A stretch of DNA of 64,000 bases from JADKIH01 sp031385005 (GTDB taxonomy: Bacteria > Bacteroidota > Bacteroidia > AKYH767-A > 2013-40CM-41-45): the NCBI GenBank assembly GCA_031385005.1, contig JANNBB010000055.1, forward strand, positions 62,001 to 126,000. Direction: 5' to 3'. Positions 25,667 to 34,285 of this stretch are shown here, piece after piece. Numbering within the stretch: the stretch's first letter is position 1; each line of letters starts with the position of its first letter. The notes under the pieces are model-generated. The model was not told the origin of the DNA. It made no database searches and saw nothing but the letters and a program-made list of their open reading frames with translations. Position numbers and translations under genes: made by a program.

Positions 25667-26890
25667 TTAATTATAACGTATTGCCATAATTGGACGAATT
25701 CTGCTGATGAGTATAGTTGGCAAAATCATCATCATCACGCAAACGATAAGTGTACCGGCATTCAGAAGCAGTATATGTGATAGTGAAAAATTAACCGGAA
25801 CGTAAGAGATGTAATAGGATTGTTGGTCGAGATGAAGTATTCCAAAATATTTCTGAATTAAAATTAAGGAAATGGCAATGGTATTTCCCCAAAGCATTCC
25901 TCTTCCGATTAAGTAACCTGCCAGGTAAATGAAGATTTTCCTGACATTAAAATTGGGGCAGCCAATTGCTTTAAGTGTGCCGATCAGAGTAATCCTCTCT
26001 AATATTATTATCAGTAAAGCAGAGATCATATTCATGCCAGATACGATTAGCATTAATGTAATTATTATGAAAGCATTAATGTTTTGAAGGCCAAGCCAAT
26101 CAAATATCTGCGGAAAAATTTCTTTAATTGACCGAACATTTAATAGAGAACCGGATGTATTATAGACTTTAGCAGTTATTTCATCAAGCTTAGAAAAGTC
26201 ATGAATGCTGATCTCAAATCCACTTACCTCATCATTTTTCCAATCGTTTAGTTTTTGTATGTGAGCGATGTCGCAGAATATATATAGGTTATCAAATTCT
26301 TCTAATCCGGTTTTGTAAATTCCGGAAATTTGAAATTTTCTTGCTCTTGGAGGTTGCTGAATAAAATGCATGACAATATTATCACCCACATGAATATTTA
26401 GCTTATGAGAAAGATTCTCTGATATTAAAATATTTTCTGTGCGGTCGCTATCGTTAACTCTAAAAACATTTCCTGCTATTAGGTGAGATTGAAAATAGGT
26501 CCAGTCAAAATCGCTGCCAATACCTTTTGCTACAACACCTTCAATTTCTTCATTGCTCTTTATAATTCCTGCTTTGGTCGCAAAAACCTGGATGTGTTTT
26601 ATATCCGGATCTGTTTCCAACACTTTAAGGAAGGATTGATTTCGGCTTATCGGCTGTGTCTCATACGAACTATTTTCATCATAAAAACTAAGCTGAATAT
26701 GTGAACCGAAACCAATAACTTTATCGCTGATTTCCTTTTTAAAACCGGTAACGATAGCCACACTAATTAGCATTACAGCAAAGCCGAGTGCCATACCGAT
26801 GAGTGCAATCCGAATGATTGGTCGTGATATGATGGTTTCCTTTTCTTTTGAAAAAGCGATCCTTCTTGCTATAAATAATTCGTAGTTCAA
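25667..26890 (-). CDS. FtsX-like ABC permease of the LolC/LolE type
   Basis: 407 residues. One transmembrane helix near the N-terminus ('IIRIALIGMALGFAVMLISV', about 24-46) is followed by a ~220-residue extracytoplasmic domain and three C-terminal helices ('INAFIIITLMLIVSGMNMIS', 'IAISLILIQKYFGIL', 'LIVCVMMMILPTILI'), the FtsX/MacB permease layout. LolC/E proteins extract lipoproteins from the inner membrane. The start is TTG at 26890. No ATPase gene is adjacent, so its LolD-type partner must be elsewhere. Confidence 0.82.
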   Translation of the reverse strand: MNYELFIARRIAFSKEKETIISRPIIRIALIGMALGFAVMLISVAIVTGFKKEISDKVIGFGSHIQLSFYDENSSYETQPISRNQSFLKVLETDPDIKHIQVFATKAGIIKSNEEIEGVVAKGIGSDFDWTYFQSHLIAGNVFRVNDSDRTENILISENLSHKLNIHVGDNIVMHFIQQPPRARKFQISGIYKTGLEEFDNLYIFCDIAHIQKLNDWKNDEVSGFEISIHDFSKLDEITAKVYNTSGSLLNVRSIKEIFPQIFDWLGLQNINAFIIITLMLIVSGMNMISALLIIILERITLIGTLKAIGCPNFNVRKIFIYLAGYLIGRGMLWGNTIAISLILIQKYFGILHLDQQSYYISYVPVNFSLSHILLLNAGTLIVCVMMMILPTILISRIRPIMAIRYN

Positions 26891-26901
26891 TGGCGAAATG
26901 T

Positions 26902-26909
26902 TAAATTTG
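26902..26909 (+). promoter_or_regulatory. -7 box of the DUF1343 gene
   Basis: TAAATTTG, an exact TAnnTTTG match, 34 nt before the ATG at 26944 in the short divergent region. No TTG at the usual distance was found, so the -33 element is unsupported. Confidence 0.45.
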
Positions 26910-26943
26910 CATCCGGTGATAAAGATATTTTATAATTCTCTGT

Positions 26944-28128
26944 ATGAAAACTAAAAGTTTAATTTTAATAATATTTCTATTAACTACTGTTTTGAATTCG
27001 GAAGCAAAACTGAAAGCTACAATTTACCCGGGAGCATTTCAAACCGATTTATATTTTCCTTTATTAAAAGATAAGGTAATTGGTATTGTTGCCAACCAAA
27101 CATCCATCTTAGGAACCAAACACCTGGTCGATTCGCTTAAGTCGAGTGGTTTTAACATCAAATGTGTTTTTGCCCCTGAACACGGTTTCAGAGGGGAAAA
27201 AGGCGCAGGGGAGGAAGTTAAAAGCGGTACTGATCCGATTTCCGGTTTGCCGATTATTTCTTTGTATGGAAAGCATCAATCACCTGATTCGAATGACTTA
27301 AAAGGAATTGACATCATCCTTTTCGATATACAGGATGTGGGCGTTCGTTTTTATACATACATATCCACATTGCAGTTAATTATGGAGGCCTGTGCGGAAC
27401 ATGATATACAACTTATTGTACTTGACAGACCCAATCCTAATGGTTTTTATGTAGATGGACCTGTTTTGGAGAAAAAGAATTCTTCTTTTGTCGGTATGCA
27501 ATCTATTCCTGTTGTTTATGGCATGACTATAGGAGAATATGCCAGTATGTTATCCGGCGAGAAATGGTTGCAGACAAAAAAAACGTGCAACCTGGTAATC
27601 GTTCCGTTGAGGAATTATTATCATGCATCAAAATATGATTTGCCAATTCCACCATCACCAAATTTGCCTGATATGGACGCGGTTTATCTTTATCCTTCAA
27701 CTTGTTTTTTTGAAGGCACTGCAATAAGTTTAGGTCGCGGAACGAAAAAACCATTCAGGTATATAGGATTTCCCGGAAATAAAATGGATACCTTTTCTTT
27801 TACACCGAAAAGCATTCCCGGTGTTGCGCCTTCTCCGCCTTATCAGGACAGCATTTGCATCGGAATTGATTTGACAGGCCAAGGAGCTACAATGAAAGTA
27901 ATTCCCGGATTAAATCTGGAATATTTGTTGAAGATGTATCATGCGTTTCCGGTAAAGGAGAAATTCTTTAATAATTTCTTCGATAAACTGGCAGGTACAG
28001 AAAAGTTGCGTAAACAAATTATTGCAGGCAAATCAATAAAAGAAATTAAAAAGTCATGGCAAGCAGATATTAAAAAATTCAAAACCATTCGGAAGAAATA
28101 TTTAAACTATCCGGATTTTGAAAAATAA
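26944..28128 (+). CDS. DUF1343 protein, NamZ-like exo-beta-N-acetylmuramidase
   Basis: 394 residues with a signal peptide (1-22, ending SEA). Family motifs include 'GIVANQTSILGTKHLVDSL', 'VFAPEHGFRGEKGAGEEVKSG', 'DIQDVGVRFYTYISTL', 'DRPNPNGFYVDGPVLE' and 'FEGTAISLGRGTKKPF'. Characterised members (NamZ) remove terminal N-acetylmuramic acid from peptidoglycan fragments, so a periplasmic wall-recycling or scavenging role is likely. No muramic-acid recycling genes (MurQ, AmiD and similar) are adjacent. Convergent with the next gene. Confidence 0.85.
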   Translation: MKTKSLILIIFLLTTVLNSEAKLKATIYPGAFQTDLYFPLLKDKVIGIVANQTSILGTKHLVDSLKSSGFNIKCVFAPEHGFRGEKGAGEEVKSGTDPISGLPIISLYGKHQSPDSNDLKGIDIILFDIQDVGVRFYTYISTLQLIMEACAEHDIQLIVLDRPNPNGFYVDGPVLEKKNSSFVGMQSIPVVYGMTIGEYASMLSGEKWLQTKKTCNLVIVPLRNYYHASKYDLPIPPSPNLPDMDAVYLYPSTCFFEGTAISLGRGTKKPFRYIGFPGNKMDTFSFTPKSIPGVAPSPPYQDSICIGIDLTGQGATMKVIPGLNLEYLLKMYHAFPVKEKFFNNFFDKLAGTEKLRKQIIAGKSIKEIKKSWQADIKKFKTIRKKYLNYPDFEK

Positions 28129-28157
28129 TATTTTTCTGAAAATTTGTTTTGAAAAAT

Positions 28158-28182
28158 AAGTTTGCCAATAAAACTTTTTTTT
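28158..28182 (+). terminator. Weak terminator after the DUF1343 gene
   Basis: AAGTTT (28158-28163) / AAACTT (28171-28176) with an eight-T run. The stem is short and A/T-rich, and the run reaches the stop codon of the convergent aminotransferase. Confidence 0.4.
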
Positions 28183-29410
28183 AATTCTGCTGAACGTTCA
28201 CCACCGTATTTTTCTCTACTCTTCCCGGATATACTTTCAAGGCCATTTCAAGACACTTCATTGCTTTTCTGAGATCCTGAATATTGAGAACATAAGCAAT
28301 ACGAACTTCATCCAAGCCGAAATCCGGATTGGAATAAAATCCGGTTGCCGGAGCCAACATTACGGTTTCATTTTCATGAGAGAATTTTTCCAGCATCCAC
28401 TGACAGAATTTATCAGAGTTATCGATAGGGAGTCGGGCAATGCAATAGAAAGCCCCGCTTGGAGTCGGGCAGAATACGCCTTCAATTTTGTTAAGAGATT
28501 CAACTACAAAATCTCTTCTTTTTACATATTCCGAAATTACATTTGTAAAATAGGAATCCGGAGTATCGATAGCAGCTTCACCTGCAACTTGTCCAAACGT
28601 AGGTGGACTTAACCTGGCCTGAGCGAATTTAAGTGCTGTTGCCATAAGTTCCTTGTTTTTGGAAATGAGTGTCCCAATACGGGCTCCACATGCGCTATAG
28701 CGTTTGGAAATTGAGTCGAGCATAACCACATTTTCTTCGATACCTTTCAGGTGCATGGAGGAGAAGTATTTTTTACCATCGTAGCAAAACTCACGGTAAA
28801 CCTCATCAGAAAACAACCAGAGATCGTATTTTTTTACTAAGTCTTTTAAGGCCATTAATTCTTCTTGGGTATACAAGTAGCCCGTTGGGTTGGAAGGATT
28901 GCAGATCATTATACCACGGGTTTTGGGAGTGATATATTTTTCAAACTCTGTAATAGGAGGTAAGGCGAAGCCCGTTTCGATAAATGAACGAATGGGTATG
29001 ACTTTTACATTGGCTTGTGTTGTAAAGCCATTGTAATTGGCATAAAAAGGTTCAGGAATTAAAATTTCATCTCCCGGATCGAAGCAACTCATCATAGCAA
29101 AACTTATTGCTTCAGAACCACCGGTTGTAACGATAATGTCTGTATAATCAACGTTGATGTCGAATTTTTTATAATAGGTGACCAGTTTTTTTCGATACGA
29201 TTCAATTCCTGCAGAATGAGAATATTCTACGATTTTTCCCGGGTAGTTATGAATGGCATTGAGCATTACATCAGGGGTTTCAATATCGGGTTGGCCGATA
29301 TTGAGGTGGTAGATTTTCTTACCTTCTTTTTTTGCCTTTTCAGCAAAAGGAACGAGTTTTCGAATTGGGGAAGGCGGCATTTGGTTGCCTTTTCTTGACG
29401 TCTTTGGCAT
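28181..29410 (-). CDS. PLP-dependent class I aminotransferase (aspartate aminotransferase-like)
   Basis: 409 residues. 'NIGQPDIETP' at the N-terminus, 'ICNPSNPTGYLYT', 'LWLFSDEVYREF' and the PLP lysine in 'DSISKRYSACGARIG' define fold-type I class I aminotransferases. It transfers amino groups between amino acids and 2-oxoacids; aspartate or a broad amino acid range is likely but not provable here. A single gene on the minus strand; the DUF1573 operon upstream is separated by a terminator. Confidence 0.87.
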   Translation of the reverse strand: MPKTSRKGNQMPPSPIRKLVPFAEKAKKEGKKIYHLNIGQPDIETPDVMLNAIHNYPGKIVEYSHSAGIESYRKKLVTYYKKFDINVDYTDIIVTTGGSEAISFAMMSCFDPGDEILIPEPFYANYNGFTTQANVKVIPIRSFIETGFALPPITEFEKYITPKTRGIMICNPSNPTGYLYTQEELMALKDLVKKYDLWLFSDEVYREFCYDGKKYFSSMHLKGIEENVVMLDSISKRYSACGARIGTLISKNKELMATALKFAQARLSPPTFGQVAGEAAIDTPDSYFTNVISEYVKRRDFVVESLNKIEGVFCPTPSGAFYCIARLPIDNSDKFCQWMLEKFSHENETVMLAPATGFYSNPDFGLDEVRIAYVLNIQDLRKAMKCLEMALKVYPGRVEKNTVVNVQQN

Positions 29411-29440
29411 GTTGTCTGATTTGGAATTGCCTTATAAAAA

Positions 29441-29466
29441 GAAACCCTCCAAAATAGGAGGGTTTC
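29441..29466 (-). terminator. Terminator of the DUF1573 operon
   Basis: 10-bp perfect stem GAAACCCTCC (29441-29450) / GGAGGGTTTC (29457-29466). On the minus strand it is followed by TTTTTATAAGG. It lies 26 nt beyond the stop of the last DUF1573 gene. Confidence 0.88.
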
Positions 29467-29492
29467 AAATATACAATAAAAATATTATTTAT

Positions 29493-29960
29493 TTATTTTG
29501 CTTTATCAACGGGAACATCAGAAGCAGGAGTAGCTACCGGGGCTTCAACATTTCCTTTGAGGTGAAGTACTTTTTGTCCTGACTTAGAGTTTGAAGTAAT
29601 AGTAACGGTTTTATCCTGCATTCCCATTTTACCGGTAGAATTGAATTCAACGTGAATAGAACCTTTTCCGCCTTTAGTAATTGGTTCTTTTGGCCATTGC
29701 GGAACGGTGCAGCCGCATGATCCATGAGCTTCAGTAATAATTAATGGATCTTTTCCTGAATTAAGAAATGCGAAATCATACGTTACTTTGTCGCCTTGTT
29801 TAATGGTGCCAAAGTTGTACTCTTCAACTTCAAATTTCATTTCAGGGGCATTTTTGTTTTCAGCCGGTGCAACTGTAGTTGCCGGTGTAGTTTTGCTATC
29901 TTGAGCGTTAACGAAAGTTATCGATAAGAATAGAGCAATTGCTAGGGTAATTTTTTTCAT
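29493..29960 (-). CDS. DUF1573 family exported protein, copy 3
   Basis: 155 residues with a signal peptide (ending VNAQ). The domain runs 'MKFEVEEYNFGTIKQGDKVTYDFAFLNSGKDPLII' to 'KTVTITSNSKSGQKVLHLKGNVEA', with the 'GSCGCTVPQWPKEPI' motif whose two Cys may form a disulfide or bind metal. DUF1573 has an Ig-like beta-sandwich fold; its function is unknown. It is the last of three tandem paralogues, 22 nt after copy 2, and ends with an acidic/Lys tail. Expected in the periplasm or on the surface. Confidence 0.85.
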   Translation of the reverse strand: MKKITLAIALFLSITFVNAQDSKTTPATTVAPAENKNAPEMKFEVEEYNFGTIKQGDKVTYDFAFLNSGKDPLIITEAHGSCGCTVPQWPKEPITKGGKGSIHVEFNSTGKMGMQDKTVTITSNSKSGQKVLHLKGNVEAPVATPASDVPVDKAK

Positions 29961-29982
29961 TTTTTTTTTAATTAGTTAGGGA

Positions 29983-30417
29983 TTATTTTTTTGTGTCAAC
30001 TTCAACTTTTTCGATAGTTCCTTTCACGTGAAGGATCATTGGATTTTGAACGGCATTAGAGGTAATGGTTACTGTTTTATCCTGTATTCCGAATTTTCCT
30101 GTGCTATTAAAGGTTACTTTAATTGCAGATGTCTGATTTTTAAGGATGGGCTCTTTTGGGAAGATCGGAACAGTACATCCACAAGATCCTTCTGCTTTAG
30201 ATATAATTAATGGTTCGCTGCCTGTGTTCGTAAATTTGAACTCATAGGTTACAGATTCCCCTTGTTTTATAGTACCAAAATTAAATTCTTCGGTTTCAAA
30301 CTTAAATGATGCAGCATTGTTGCTATTACCAATGTTGTCTAAGACCATTTTTTGTTGTGCGAATGATTGAACACCTGCAAACACAAGAAGTGAAAGAATA
30401 ATTGATTTGATCTTCAT
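29983..30417 (-). CDS. DUF1573 family exported protein, copy 2
   Basis: 144 residues, with signal peptide ending SFAQ. Very similar to copy 3 across 'FETEEFNFGTIKQGESVTYEFKF' and 'GSCGCTVPIFPKEPIL', and 'GKFGIQDKTVTITSNAV' matches 'GKMGMQDKTVTITSNSK' of copy 3. Copies 2 and 3 are closer to each other than to copy 1, suggesting the more recent duplication was between them. It is the shortest copy and lacks the Pro/Ala linker after the signal peptide. Confidence 0.85.
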   Translation of the reverse strand: MKIKSIILSLLVFAGVQSFAQQKMVLDNIGNSNNAASFKFETEEFNFGTIKQGESVTYEFKFTNTGSEPLIISKAEGSCGCTVPIFPKEPILKNQTSAIKVTFNSTGKFGIQDKTVTITSNAVQNPMILHVKGTIEKVEVDTKK

Positions 30418-30439
30418 TTTTATTTTTTTAGAGGATTAT

Positions 30440-30943
30440 TTATTTAGTGTTTTCTAAAGGTAGTCCGGATGATTTTTTTAGTGGCATGGCCTGTTCTGTA
30501 TTTTCATCGGAAGCTTCAACAGTTCCTTTTATGGTTATAACTTTTGAAGCTGTTTTAGCATTTGAGTCAATGGTGACTGTTTTTGTAAATGCACCAACTC
30601 TTTTGGTATCGTAATTAACTTTAATGATTCCGGTTTGACCTTTCAAGATAGGTTCTTTAGGAAAAGTTGGAACAGTACATCCGCAACTTCCTTTTGCATT
30701 GGAAATAACTAATGGATCCTTACCTGTATTTTTAAATTTGAATTCGCATCCTCCGTTCGCGCCTTGCTTAATAGTACCATAATCATGGATTTCAGTTTCA
30801 AAAGTAATTTCCGGAGCATTTGGATTTTCTGCGGGTTTAACTGTTTCGGCATCAGTCTTAATGACAGGAGCTTCCTGAGCAAGGGCTTTTAAATTAAAAG
30901 CCAAAATAACAGCGCAGAAGATAAGGTATTTGAGGTTTTTCAT
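30440..30943 (-). CDS. DUF1573 family exported protein, copy 1
   Basis: 167 residues with signal peptide ending ALAQ. It shares 'FETEIHDYGTIKQGANGGCEFKFKNTGKDPLVI' and 'GSCGCTVPTFPKEPILKGQTG' with its two downstream paralogues, but has an extra Cys ('GGCEF') and the divergent 'DTKRVGAFTKTVTIDSNAKT'. First gene of the trio; the 22-nt spacers between the genes suggest one transcript. A TACTTTTG -7-like box is at 31017-31024 (minus strand). The porX gene lies 178 bp upstream on the same strand. Confidence 0.85.
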   Translation of the reverse strand: MKNLKYLIFCAVILAFNLKALAQEAPVIKTDAETVKPAENPNAPEITFETEIHDYGTIKQGANGGCEFKFKNTGKDPLVISNAKGSCGCTVPTFPKEPILKGQTGIIKVNYDTKRVGAFTKTVTIDSNAKTASKVITIKGTVEASDENTEQAMPLKKSSGLPLENTK

Positions 30944-31121
30944 AATTGGGTTATTGTGTTTTATTCTTTGGTGGTTAGTGAATATATCCTGTCCGCGACA
31001 TTTCCATTTATGATGCCAAAAGTATTTGAATCCAATGAAGGGTTTATGAATTTAAAATTCACAGATAATTCATGAAAAAAAGAAGCTATGCCTACTATTA
31101 CAGTTAAAGGTTAAAAGATAT

Positions 31122-32681
31122 TTATTTGGTAGTAAGGGTAACAAAGGGAATAACCATTTCTTCGAGTGAAATTCCTCCGTGTTGGAGGGTGTTTTTATAG
31201 TATGTAACGTAATAATTGTAGTTGTTCGGGTAGGCAAAGAAGTTATCTTCTTTAGCAAAGACAAAAGCTTGAGAAAGATGTTGTCTGGGAAGCATTCCAT
31301 CCGAAGGATTTTTGATTTCAAACACCTCTTTTTTGTCGTAATTCATGTTTCTTCCTTGTTTATACCTCAGATTGGTGTTTACCGTACGATCTCCTACAAT
31401 TTTAGTTGGTTCTTTAACACGAATTGTACCATGGTCTGTTGTAATAATGATTTTTACCTTTTTCTCGGAAATGCGTTTGATGGCTTCAAAGAGCGGAGAA
31501 TGTTCAAACCAGGATAACGTCAAGGAGCGATATGCAGCTTCGTCATCTGCAAGTTCACGGATCATTTCCATTTCAGTGCGGGCATGAGAAAGCATGTCGA
31601 CGAAATTATAAACAATTACGTTAAACTTATTTTGCATCATATTGGGAATGTTGTCAACCAGCGTTTTTCCATCGTTGTAATTGGTTATCTTGATGTAGGA
31701 AGACTTGATTTCTTTTCGGAATCGTTTTAAAGTGTCATTCAGAAAATCTTCCTCATGAAGGTTTTTACCGCCTTCCTCTTCATCGTTAAGCCATAAATTA
31801 GGAAACCTTGCTTCGATTTCTGAAGGCATGAGTCCTGCGAAAATTGCATTACGGGAATATTGCGTTGCAGTAGGGAGTATACTCAAATACAAATCGTCTT
31901 CCTGAACTCTGAAGAATTCAGAAATCAGGGGCTGGATGATTCTCCATTGATCGTAACGAAGGTTATCTATCAAAATCATGAAAACAGGTTCGGCTGAATT
32001 ATCCACAATGGGGAGAATTTTCTTTTTCATTAATTGATGAGACATGATAGGCGTTTGTTCTGCATCCGGATTTTTTAGCCAATTCAGGTAATTGTTTTCG
32101 ATGAATTTAGAGAAAAGAGTATTTGCCTCGCTCTTTTGGGCTGTAAGGATTTCATACATACTTTCATCAGAAGTCTGCTTCAATTCAAGCTCCCAAAAGA
32201 CGAGCTTTCTATATACTTCTACCCATTGCTTCCAATTCAATTTATCGCTTAAAGACATACCGATATTCCTGAATTCTTGCTGATAATTTGACGTTGTTTT
32301 TTCGCTAATTAACCTCTTGTTTTCAAGGTTCTTTTTTATGGATAATAAGATCTGGTTTGGATTAACAGGTTTGATGAGGTAGTCGGCAATTTTGCTTCCG
32401 ATGGCTTGCTCCATGATGCTCTCTTCTTCGCTTTTCGTAATCATCACTATCGGAATTTCCGGATTGATATTCTTTAGTTTGGAAAGTGTTTCTATCCCTG
32501 AAATTCCGGGCATATTTTCATCAAGAAATACAATGTCGAAGTTGGTTTTTTTAAAATGTTCTATTGCATCTTCGCCGTTTGTTACAGTAACAACATCATA
32601 TCCCTTGTCGCGCAAGAAAAGCACGTGCGGAGTTAAAAGGTCGATTTCATCATCTGCCCACAGTATATTAAGTTTATCCAT
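31122..32681 (-). CDS. porX: T9SS regulator PorX: response regulator receiver plus PglZ domain
   Basis: 519 residues from the ATG at 32681. A receiver domain (acidic pair Asp10/Asp11, phospho-acceptor Asp54 in 'LDENMPG', Thr82, Lys104 in 'LIKP') is joined by a helical linker to a PglZ/alkaline-phosphatase-type domain ('VFMILIDNLRYDQWRIIQPL', 'IITTDHGT'). This is PorX of the PorX/PorY system controlling T9SS genes. I prefer this start to the in-frame ATG 20 codons upstream because PorX proteins begin near 'MDKLNILWADDE' and a TAAATTTG -7-like box lies inside the extension (32714-32721). No porY is adjacent. Confidence 0.9.
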   Translation of the reverse strand: MDKLNILWADDEIDLLTPHVLFLRDKGYDVVTVTNGEDAIEHFKKTNFDIVFLDENMPGISGIETLSKLKNINPEIPIVMITKSEEESIMEQAIGSKIADYLIKPVNPNQILLSIKKNLENKRLISEKTTSNYQQEFRNIGMSLSDKLNWKQWVEVYRKLVFWELELKQTSDESMYEILTAQKSEANTLFSKFIENNYLNWLKNPDAEQTPIMSHQLMKKKILPIVDNSAEPVFMILIDNLRYDQWRIIQPLISEFFRVQEDDLYLSILPTATQYSRNAIFAGLMPSEIEARFPNLWLNDEEEGGKNLHEEDFLNDTLKRFRKEIKSSYIKITNYNDGKTLVDNIPNMMQNKFNVIVYNFVDMLSHARTEMEMIRELADDEAAYRSLTLSWFEHSPLFEAIKRISEKKVKIIITTDHGTIRVKEPTKIVGDRTVNTNLRYKQGRNMNYDKKEVFEIKNPSDGMLPRQHLSQAFVFAKEDNFFAYPNNYNYYVTYYKNTLQHGGISLEEMVIPFVTLTTK

Positions 32682-32874
32682 CAGTTCGGTTTCCGTATTT
32701 TTACCAGAGTTTTCAAATTTAGCAAAGATGTTGCGATTCATGTTCAGTTATTTTTTTTGATTAGTAATTTTCGTGGAAATATTCACTTTTGTTTAAACGA
32801 TGCACGGTTTTGTTTATTGCAAAAAGAAAAAATTCGATTTGTTGTAGTGTTTGATGATATTTGCATTTTATTAA

Positions 32875-34110
32875 TTGACTGTAGTGGCAACAAAAAAATT
32901 AAAGATAATTAACGATCCCATATATGGGTTTATCCAAATTCCATATGAGAGTGTTTTTAAGCTCATTGAGCACCCTTACTTTCAGCGACTTCGGCGCATC
33001 CGCCAGCTTGGATTAACCCACCTGGTATATCCGGGCGCACACCATACAAGGTTTCATCATGCCATCGGAGCGATGCATTTAATGACAGAAGCTATTGAGG
33101 TTTTGCGAAGAAAAGGACACATCATTCTGGAGGAAGAGGCCGAAGCTGTTGTTATTGCTATTCTGCTTCATGACATCGGACACGGTCCTTTTTCTCATAC
33201 CCTGGAAAACAGTCTGGTAAGTTCTGTTTCTCATGAAGAAATTTCCGGCTTTTTTATGGAAAGGTTAAATGCCGATTTAAATGGAGTACTAACACTTGCT
33301 ATCAGAATTTTCTACGATAAATACCCTAAAAAATTTCTGCATCAGCTTGTCTCAGGTCAGTTAGACATGGACAGATTGGATTATCTGAACAGGGATAGCT
33401 TTTTTACCGGTGTTTCGGAAGGAGTAATTAGCAGTGAGAGAATCATTAAGATGCTCGAAATTAGTAACGATGAAATCGTTGTCGAAGCAAAAGGAATTTA
33501 CTCGGTTGAGAAATTCATCATTGCGCGCAGACTCATGTATTGGCAGGTTTATATGCATAAAACAGTAGTCAGCGCAGAAAATCTGCTGATCAATATTTTG
33601 AACAGGGCCCGTGAGGTTATTCAGTCCAGGCAGGAGGTATTCGCTACTCCATCGCTTCGCAAAATTCTATCACATGATTTCAAAAGAGAAGATTTCGGAA
33701 ACGATTCAACTCTTTTAGATGTTTTTGCATCTCTGGATGATAGCGATATTAGTTCAGCTATTAAAGTTTGGGTGCATAGTAAGGATAAAATTTTAAGTGA
33801 TCTTTGTTTTCGGCTCGTGAACAGAAAGTTATTTAAGATAAGGCTACAGGAGAAGCCCTTCGAAGAAGATGAGGTTGCAATGACAAAAAAAGAGATCATC
33901 AATAAACTACATATTCCCGAAAAAGAGATAAAATATTACTTTTTACAAGGCAAGCTTATAAACAATGCATACATAGCCGATCACGATAAAATAAACATCC
34001 TTTATCCGGATGGAACCCTTGTCGATATTGCTGAAGCGGCAGATACTCTGAACATAAAAATTCTAAGTCGTCCGGTTGAGAAGTATTACATGTGCCACCC
34101 TGCATTATAA
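32875..34110 (+). CDS. HD-domain phosphohydrolase (dGTPase-like)
   Basis: 411 residues if read from TTG at 32875; an in-frame GTG at 32884 is an alternative. HD-superfamily metal ligands are seen in 'RFHHAIGAMHLM', 'IAILLHDIGHGPFSH' and 'GQLDMDRLDYLNRDSFFTGV'. Related proteins hydrolyse dNTPs or other nucleotides, but this subfamily (YdhJ-like, widespread in Bacteroidota) is not well characterised, so the substrate is uncertain. It precedes the lpx operon, separated by ~175 bp with a separate promoter. Confidence 0.82.
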   Translation: MTVVATKKLKIINDPIYGFIQIPYESVFKLIEHPYFQRLRRIRQLGLTHLVYPGAHHTRFHHAIGAMHLMTEAIEVLRRKGHIILEEEAEAVVIAILLHDIGHGPFSHTLENSLVSSVSHEEISGFFMERLNADLNGVLTLAIRIFYDKYPKKFLHQLVSGQLDMDRLDYLNRDSFFTGVSEGVISSERIIKMLEISNDEIVVEAKGIYSVEKFIIARRLMYWQVYMHKTVVSAENLLINILNRAREVIQSRQEVFATPSLRKILSHDFKREDFGNDSTLLDVFASLDDSDISSAIKVWVHSKDKILSDLCFRLVNRKLFKIRLQEKPFEEDEVAMTKKEIINKLHIPEKEIKYYFLQGKLINNAYIADHDKINILYPDGTLVDIAEAADTLNIKILSRPVEKYYMCHPAL

Positions 34111-34234
34111 AATAAATATTGACTACATTCGTTTAAATTAGCAGTTAATAGCATGCTCTTTTCTTACTATGTGATTTTTTGATTTTTAGGCGTAAAATAC
34201 TTCAAGTAGTTGCTCCTAATTAGTTAAAAATTAG

Positions 34235-34265
34235 TTGTCTGTCAATATTATTAGTACTACATTCG
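34235..34265 (+). promoter_or_regulatory. Promoter of the lpxD operon
   Basis: TTG 34235-34237, 20-nt spacer, TACATTCG 34258-34265, 20 nt before the lpxD ATG. A second TACATTCG lies at 34124-34131 without a matching TTG. Confidence 0.65.
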
Positions 34266-34285
34266 CATTCTAAAAAAAACCGAAT

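Noticed and set aside
32682..32741. Upstream ATG extending PorX by 20 residues
   Set aside because: The extension is not like PorX N-termini, and a TAAATTTG -7-like box lies within it.
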